The translations under genes and the position numbers were made by a program. The notes beneath the pieces are model-generated. The model was not told where the DNA came from and did not search any database. It saw only the letters and a program-made list of their open reading frames with translations. A stretch of DNA of 64,000 bases from Haloterrigena gelatinilytica (GTDB lineage: Archaea > Halobacteriota > Halobacteria > Halobacteriales > Natrialbaceae): the NCBI RefSeq assembly GCF_013342145.1, contig NZ_JABUQZ010000001.1:2294001-2358000 (forward strand), given 5' to 3'. Shown here one piece after another: positions 58,761 through 64,000 of this stretch (positions are counted from its first letter, which is position 1; the number at the start of each line of letters is the position of its first letter).

Positions 58761-60047
58761 TCAGGTCGCCTGCGGGTCGGCCCTGGGAGATGACTCCCGG
58801 ACGTCCTCGATCCGGTAGTACAGGACGCCCACGGCGGTCAGCCCGACGACCAGCGCGGCGGTGATGATGTAGAAGGCCATGACGTAGCTACCGGTCCGTT
58901 CGACGATCTCGGAGATGAGCATCGGGCCCGCGACGCCCGCGGCTCCCCACGCCGTCAGAGTGTAGCCGTGGATCGCGCTGAGTTCCTTCGTCCCGAACAG
59001 GTCGCCCAGATACGCCGGCAGACAGGCGAACCCGCCGCCGTACGCGCTGATGATGAGGAACAGCAGTCCCGCGAACAGCCAGATGTGGGTGATCTGGGGC
59101 ATCAGCAGGAACGCGGCGATCTGGAGGCCGAAGAACACGCCGTACGTGCTCGTCCGGCCGATGTAGTCGGAGGCGGTCGCCCAGAAGATCCGGCCGCCGC
59201 CGTTGAAGATGCCGATGAGGCCGACGACCGAGGCCGCGGTCGCCGCGTCGACCTGCGCGATGACCTGCGTCATCGGCGACGCGACCGACAGCAGCATGAT
59301 CCCGGCCGAGATGTTGATGAACATGACCAGCCACACGAGGTAGAACCGCGGCGTCCGCAGGGCCTCGCTGCCGGTGAGTTCCGCGAGGTCGGTGTTGACG
59401 GAGACGCCCTTCTCGTTGTCGGCAGTGTCGATCTCGCTTTCGTCGATTCCGTCCGGAACCCAGTCGACCGGCGGCTTCTTCAGATAGCTCGCGCCGGCGG
59501 CCATCAGGAGGAAGTAGGCCACGCCGAGTCCGTAGAAGGTGACGGGAATACTGGTGGTCTCCATGACGTAGTTCGCGACCGGACCGGTCACGAGCGCGCC
59601 GGCGCCGAAGCCCATCACCGCCATCCCGGTGGCCATCCCCCGGCGGTCGGGGAACCACTGGACGAGCGTCGAAATCGGCGTGATGTATCCGAGTCCGATC
59701 CCGATCCCGCTGATCACGCCGAACGTCAGGACGAACGCGGCGTAGCTCTCGAGTTGGACGCTCACGCCGGCGCCGATGATTCCGAGGCCGAACGTTCCGG
59801 CGGCGATCAGTCCCGAGGTCCGCGGGCCGTGGTTTTCGACGAACCCCCCGAGAAACGCCGCCGAGAGCGCGAGGAAGACGATCGCGACGGTAAAGGCCAG
59901 CGAGACGTCGGATATCGCCCACCCTAGCTCGTCGCGGAGCGGGTTCTGATAGACGCTGTACGCGTAAATCGATCCGATGGAGAGGTGGATCGCGATCGCC
60001 GAGAGCGCGATCAACCAGCGGTTTCTGTTAGCGTCGGTTCGGACCAT
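58761..60047 (-). CDS. MFS transporter, OxlT-like (oxalate/formate antiporter type)
   Basis: A 428-residue protein with 12 membrane helices. The N-half has LIALSAIAIHLSIGSIYAYSVYQNPLRDELGW and the GYITPISTLVQWFPDRRGMATGMAVMGFGAGAL signature of the OxlT branch. A central charged loop (IDTADNEKGVSVNTD) separates the halves. The C-half includes GLIGIFNGGGRIFWATASDYIGR and FGTKELSAIHGYTLTAWG. The substrate may be oxalate, formate or another organic acid. It lies upstream of the formate dehydrogenase genes on the same strand. The long upstream frame is spurious. Confidence 0.88.
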   Translation of the reverse strand: MVRTDANRNRWLIALSAIAIHLSIGSIYAYSVYQNPLRDELGWAISDVSLAFTVAIVFLALSAAFLGGFVENHGPRTSGLIAAGTFGLGIIGAGVSVQLESYAAFVLTFGVISGIGIGLGYITPISTLVQWFPDRRGMATGMAVMGFGAGALVTGPVANYVMETTSIPVTFYGLGVAYFLLMAAGASYLKKPPVDWVPDGIDESEIDTADNEKGVSVNTDLAELTGSEALRTPRFYLVWLVMFINISAGIMLLSVASPMTQVIAQVDAATAASVVGLIGIFNGGGRIFWATASDYIGRTSTYGVFFGLQIAAFLLMPQITHIWLFAGLLFLIISAYGGGFACLPAYLGDLFGTKELSAIHGYTLTAWGAAGVAGPMLISEIVERTGSYVMAFYIITAALVVGLTAVGVLYYRIEDVRESSPRADPQAT

Positions 60048-60313
60048 CACCGCCGGGTACCGGATTAGCGGGTAAATGTTCGGGGCGTGCGTCTGCACGG
60101 TGGGGCTCGTCAAGCCGTCGTTAACGCGGGTTCGTGTTTATGTATTGGCGGAGAGTCCGACGGCCGCCGCTCGCTTTGACGAGGAGCGCGACAGGCTCTA
60201 GTTCGACGGACGAGCGAATCGATCTTTCGGGCGTAGGACGTCCGAATTTGGGGGTTGAGAGGAAGATGCGTGATAGAGTGCACTGGTATCCGTCCGCTCT
60301 CGCGAGCGGGATG

Positions 60314-61210
60314 TCACTGCTCTATCCGCCCGTCGAGTCGCGTAGAGTCCGCCTTAATCGACGCGTAGACCCGTTCGGCCCACTCGCGGGCCATGGGCGA
60401 GTCCGTGTCGACGAACACCTGCATCAGCCCCGTGTCGTCGTCGTATCCGCCGAGTCCGACGCGTTCGTCGAAGAGCGCGAGTCCGTACGGAAGTTTCTCG
60501 CGAGTGCGGAGGGTCAATCGTCCGCGATCGACCGCCTCGGTCACGCGGGTCGGATACGTTTCACGCAGCCTCTCGGCGATGTCCGGTGGGTAAATGAGTT
60601 CGGCTTCGGTGCCGTCGAACACTCGCTGGTAGAACTCGCCGATCATCAGCGGCGCCAGATGCGTCGTGTTGAACCCCCGGAACGTCTCCGACTCGCCGAC
60701 GAGCGAGATCAACCGCTCGGCAGGTCGGTCCGGGACGGTCGGTTCGGCGACCGTCACGGTCGAATCGATCATCGGTTCGATGGCGAACTCCGCGTGATGC
60801 GGACAGATCGCGTCCAACAGCGGACCCATCCGGTGGACGGTGCTCACGTTCGCTTCGAACCGGAGCACTTCGTCGGTGACCGCCTCGCCACGCCCCGTCA
60901 ACTGGAATCGGCTATCGACCTTCTCGACGAACCCGTGTTCGTCGAGCCACTTCGTCAAGCGGTGGCTCGTCGCCCGCGAAACGTCGAGTCGATCCTCGAT
61001 CTCGCGGCGATCCAGGGGCTCCGCTCGGAGCGCTTCGAGAACCGGACCGTGACGGACGATATCGCCGAGATGGTCCGGGTCTGCGCGGGTGCCCGCCGCG
61101 TCGAGGCGCTTGCCGAGATACTGCTGGTTCCGCGCGTTCTGCATGACCGCCTCCACGATCGGCGATGCCGGCGGAGTAAACGTGAGGTGGTCGTCTTCGG
61201 GAGCGTCCAT
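60314..61210 (-). CDS. Winged-helix transcription regulator with FilR1-type C-terminal domain
   Basis: A 298-residue protein. A winged helix (VLEALRAEPLDRREIEDRLDVSRATSHRLTKWLDEHGFVEKVDSRFQLTGRG) occupies residues about 55-105. The C-terminal half (HRMGPLLDAICPHHAEFAIEPMIDSTVTVAEPTVPDRPAERLISLVGE; LPYGLALFDERVGLGGYDDDTGLMQVFVDTDSPMAREWAERVY) matches the DUF1724/FilR1 effector module. A Met 10 codons upstream (MPPYTELVTD) is an alternative start. It is divergent from a methyltransferase gene by about 150 bases, so it may control that gene. Confidence 0.85.
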   Translation of the reverse strand: MDAPEDDHLTFTPPASPIVEAVMQNARNQQYLGKRLDAAGTRADPDHLGDIVRHGPVLEALRAEPLDRREIEDRLDVSRATSHRLTKWLDEHGFVEKVDSRFQLTGRGEAVTDEVLRFEANVSTVHRMGPLLDAICPHHAEFAIEPMIDSTVTVAEPTVPDRPAERLISLVGESETFRGFNTTHLAPLMIGEFYQRVFDGTEAELIYPPDIAERLRETYPTRVTEAVDRGRLTLRTREKLPYGLALFDERVGLGGYDDDTGLMQVFVDTDSPMAREWAERVYASIKADSTRLDGRIEQ

Positions 61211-61360
61211 GTCAGTCACTAGCTCAGTGTACGGTGGCATGAGTAGTAGCTCTATCCCGCACACGACGCGAAATCACTCTCACGTCCTGAGACGCCACTT
61301 CACGCCTCGAACGCCGTCTCCGTGAATGAGGCCAATAGGGCTGCGGCCCAGAGTTCAGGT

Positions 61361-62443
61361 ATGGCATCCCAGCGCATCGACGACGAGCCGATCGACGAAG
61401 AACGATTAGACGAAATCGTCGGAATGGCCGTCAACGAACTCGGAGCGGCCTACTACGCGCCGCTGATCGTCATCGGCGACAGGCTCGGGCTCTACGAGGC
61501 GTTGGCCGACGGCGGACCGGTCTCGCCTGCCGAGTTGGCCGAGCGAACCGACACCGTGGAACCGTACGTCACCGAGTGGCTCAATGCGGGAGCGGCCGGC
61601 GGATACGTCACCTACGATCCCGAGACGGGCCGCTACGGTCTCACTCCCGAGCAAGCGGCGCTACTGGCCGATGAAGACAGCCCCGCCTTCCTCGCTGGCG
61701 GGTACCAAGGGCTGATGGGCTACCAGAAGCACCTCTCGGAGATCGAAGCCGCCTTCCGAACCGGCGAGGGCGTGGGCTGGCACGAGCACGACGCGGACGT
61801 GTGTCACGGAACCGAACGCTTCTATCGGCCCAGCTACGAGACGAATCTCGTCGACGAGTGGATTCCCGCGCTCGATGGAATGAGCGCGAGGCTCAGGGAC
61901 GGTGCGCGCGTAGCCGACGTCGGCTGCGGTCACGGTGCATCGACGATCATCACGGCCGAGGCCTACCCCGATTCGGCGTTCGTCGGCGTCGATTACCACG
62001 ATCGCTCGATCGAGGTCGCCCGCGAGCGTGCCGAAGACGCCGGTGTGGCAGACCGTATCTCCTTCGAGGTAGCGACCGCGAAAGAGTTCACCGGTGCCGA
62101 TTACGACCTCGTGATGATGTTCGACGCGTATCACGACATGGGTGATCCGGTCGGCGTGGCGTCACACGTCCGGGAGACGCTCGTCGACGATGGAGCGTGG
62201 CTGTTGGTCGAGCCGTTCGCCAACGATCGGCTCGAGGAGAACCTGAACCCGGTGAGCAGGGCGTTCTACTGCGCCTCGACGCTGGCCTGCGTCCCGAACT
62301 CGCTCGACCAGGGCGGCGACCCGGTCCTGGGTGCTCAGGCCGGCGAAGCGCGCCTCCGGGACGTGATCACTGCGGGCGGGTTCACGCGGGTCCGTCGAGC
62401 GGCTGAGACGCCGTTCAACATCGTGCTCGAGGCCAAACCGTGA
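61361..62443 (+). CDS. SAM methyltransferase with N-terminal winged helix (Rv2258c-like)
   Basis: A 360-residue protein. An N-terminal winged helix (APLIVIGDRLGLYEALADGGPVSPAELAERTDTVEPYVTEWLNAGAAGGYV) is followed by a linker with a conserved GTERFYRPSYETNLVDEWIPAL and a methyltransferase core: VADVGCGHGASTIITAEAYPDSAFVGVDYH (motif I), FEVATAKEFTGADYDLVMMFDAYHDMGDP and GAWLLVEPFANDRLEENLNPVSRAFYCASTLACVPNSLDQ. The substrate is unknown; relatives act on small molecules. The divergent regulator beside it is probably its controller. Confidence 0.88.
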   Translation: MASQRIDDEPIDEERLDEIVGMAVNELGAAYYAPLIVIGDRLGLYEALADGGPVSPAELAERTDTVEPYVTEWLNAGAAGGYVTYDPETGRYGLTPEQAALLADEDSPAFLAGGYQGLMGYQKHLSEIEAAFRTGEGVGWHEHDADVCHGTERFYRPSYETNLVDEWIPALDGMSARLRDGARVADVGCGHGASTIITAEAYPDSAFVGVDYHDRSIEVARERAEDAGVADRISFEVATAKEFTGADYDLVMMFDAYHDMGDPVGVASHVRETLVDDGAWLLVEPFANDRLEENLNPVSRAFYCASTLACVPNSLDQGGDPVLGAQAGEARLRDVITAGGFTRVRRAAETPFNIVLEAKP

Positions 62444-62849
62444 CGGCCCCTCGTCCCGATCGTCGGCGGTTCAGCCGAGGCTACCGAGAACGATGGCGGT
62501 GTCGCTGAGTGTTTTCCTGGCCGGTCCGACGCGCGACGGACACGGGAGTCCGAGCTCACGCAGCGTCCCTGTCACTTAGCGGTCGATTCGCTGGATCGCC
62601 GCGAGGTTGGTTAGACGCGACTCCCGGAGGCAGCCACTCCCCCGCTCACCCGTCGATCGAAATCAGAGAAGATCGTCGTCCGACCGATAATCGCCGCACC
62701 GTTCGGCGAGTATTGTGGTACCGTCGCCCACGGATTCGCTCGCGACAGGAATATGGCGCTGCAGAATTTGTCCCGTCGGCCGCCACACGCGACCTCTCCG
62801 CGCCTGATAGCGCGGACGCGACGGCGCGGTCCGAAGCGAGCGCGGTCGG
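62444..62849. other. Gene-free 406 bp
   Basis: Between the convergent methyltransferase and CapA genes. Small frames on both strands lack haloarchaeal composition (Arg/Ser-rich antisense translations). No palindrome, tRNA or repeat was found. Possibly transcription termination space. Confidence 0.5.
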
Positions 62850-63962
62850 TCACAGCGAGACCGCGAGCCCGTCTCCGTCCCGTTCGTACGTCGTCTCGAA
62901 CGGCGCGGACCGATCGCGCATCGTCTCCCTGAGCCACGCCGCCGCGTCCTCACCGGCGCGGGAGACGCCGTCGTCGATCTCGATCGGAACGAGCCGTATC
63001 TCGCGGAGATCTCCGTCCTCGAGCGTCGCTTCGAAGAGGTAGCTGCTGTCGTTCCGGAGGCCGCCCTTGACCCCGAAATCGTTGACGAAATCGCCGGTGT
63101 CGTGGAGCACGACGCCGTCGCCGTATCGTTCGATTCCCTGGACGACGTGGGCGCTGTGACCGTGAACGAGGTCGACGCCCCGATCGACGAGCCAGTGACC
63201 GAACGCGACGAGCCGTCCGCTGGGACGCTCGACCCAGTTCGGCCCGAAGTGAACGGAGGCGACGAGGAGATCTGGATCGGTCACCTTCGCGCGCTCGATC
63301 GCGTCGCCGACGACCCGCCGGGTTTCGGAGGCCGACGGATCCGGAGCGATGTGGGCGATTCCCGCCCGGTCGTCGGTCGCAGCGTAGCCCGCGTATCGGT
63401 CGGCGAACGAGACGACGGCGACGTCGACGTCGCCGACGGCAAACGTGGCCGGCGCGCGGGCCGCCGACGGCGTCTCGCCGGCACCCGCGACGTCGATTCC
63501 CGCCTCGGTGAGCGCGTCTATCGTGTCGGTCAGTGACACCGGCCCGAAATCCATCGCGTGATTGTTCGCCAGCGATGCGAACCGAACGTTCCCCGCACTC
63601 AGCGCGGGAACCGCCCACTCCGGGTCGCCGCGAAAGTGATGCGTCCGTCCGGGGGCCGGTTCGCCGCGCGTCGACAGACAGCACTCGAGATTACAACAGA
63701 CGCCGTCGAGGGACTCGAGCCGGGGCCGGAGATCGCCCCAGATCGTCGCCGGGTCGACGTCGGACCGCCCGTACTGCCGGTTGAGCTCACGCCCGAGCAT
63801 CGTATCGCCGGCGAAGCCGATCGTCGTTTCGCCGCGCCCGCCGTCGCGATCGGCGGCGGAATCGCGGTCGTCGGTGACGGCCGGATCGCCTTCGGGGACG
63901 GCACAGCCGCCGATTGCGACCGCTCCGGCGGTCGCGAGAAACGTTCGCCGGTATCGGCTCAT
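62850..63962 (-). CDS. CapA family lipoprotein (poly-gamma-glutamate synthesis-type)
   Basis: A 370-residue protein. The N-terminus SRYRRTFLATAGAVAIGGC joins twin arginine and lipobox. The CapA metallophosphatase-like fold shows TTIGFAGDTMLGRELNRQYG, LESLDGVCCNLECCLSTRG, RFASLANNHAMDFGPVSLTDTIDAL, SFADRYAGYAATDD, VASVHFGPNWVERP, FGHWLVDRGVDLVHGHSAHVVQGIERYG and VLHDTGDFVNDFG. In bacteria CapA helps make poly-gamma-glutamate capsules; archaeal members are uncharacterised. CCNLECC, three cysteines beyond the norm, could bind metal. No other capsule genes are seen in the window. Confidence 0.92.
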   Translation of the reverse strand: MSRYRRTFLATAGAVAIGGCAVPEGDPAVTDDRDSAADRDGGRGETTIGFAGDTMLGRELNRQYGRSDVDPATIWGDLRPRLESLDGVCCNLECCLSTRGEPAPGRTHHFRGDPEWAVPALSAGNVRFASLANNHAMDFGPVSLTDTIDALTEAGIDVAGAGETPSAARAPATFAVGDVDVAVVSFADRYAGYAATDDRAGIAHIAPDPSASETRRVVGDAIERAKVTDPDLLVASVHFGPNWVERPSGRLVAFGHWLVDRGVDLVHGHSAHVVQGIERYGDGVVLHDTGDFVNDFGVKGGLRNDSSYLFEATLEDGDLREIRLVPIEIDDGVSRAGEDAAAWLRETMRDRSAPFETTYERDGDGLAVSL

Positions 63963-64000
63963 GGGCTCGCTGGAGTCGGGTGTGCGAACCGGTCGCGCCT

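Overview
The window reads as chromosomal DNA of a halophilic archaeon (class Halobacteria; a Natrialbaceae-like relative is my guess). The evidence is GC-rich coding sequence, very acidic proteins, many twin-arginine signal peptides and lipoboxes, TATA boxes about 25-40 bp upstream of start codons with little or no leader, and families typical of this class (UPF0058, SPW repeats, amphi-Trp, HTH-10 regulators, two-domain CbiX, RNase P component 4). All family names come from reading the translations; no database was searched.

Region 1 (1-15.4 kb) looks accessory and partly decayed. It holds small regulators (winged-helix, Lrp/AsnC, HTH-10), a cold-shock protein, tiny zinc-ribbon proteins, an amphi-Trp protein and a universal stress protein. 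A same-strand stress or envelope cluster follows, read from high to low coordinates: Csp-like copper protein, SPW protein, GH15 glucoamylase/trehalase-like enzyme, VKOR/SPW fusion, membrane-tailed SDR, frameshifted CNNM/CorC protein and Usp. The region ends with a truncated Usp, a membrane-plus-winged-helix pair and a tyrosine integrase broken by an in-frame TGA beside tRNA-Gly(TCC).

Region 2 (15.7-22.7 kb) is the most unusual part. Three translationally coupled genes encode a very large tubulin/FtsZ-superfamily protein with long coiled coils, a six-helix membrane protein with a P-loop GTPase-like domain, and a single-pass membrane protein with four extracellular tandem repeats. It looks like a membrane-coupled cytoskeletal or signalling/conflict system that I cannot match to a characterised pathway.

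Region 3 (22.9-35.5 kb) has a Tat-exported beta-propeller, a Trm9-like methyltransferase, a two-module palindromic repeat, a type IV pilus ATPase/platform pair, an orphan ABC ATPase, small conserved proteins, a 905-residue coiled-coil protein with a possible dead nuclease-like C-terminus, and a winged-helix regulator.

Region 4 (35.9-53.1 kb) is mostly housekeeping: purA, a Trm112-like protein, DR2241-family protein and CbiX (corrin synthesis), PhoD phosphatase, DUF2797 protein, PAP2 phosphatase with a solute-binding lipoprotein, RNase P component 4, YhbY, MscS, a LolA-like lipoprotein and a MaoC hydratase.

Region 5 (53.3-64 kb) has a formate-dehydrogenase-like pair (catalytic subunit plus a NuoF-like subunit with a degenerate FMN/NADH loop), a 53-residue membrane protein and an OxlT-like transporter on one strand. 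After these come a FilR1-type regulator divergent from a SAM methyltransferase, and a CapA lipoprotein.
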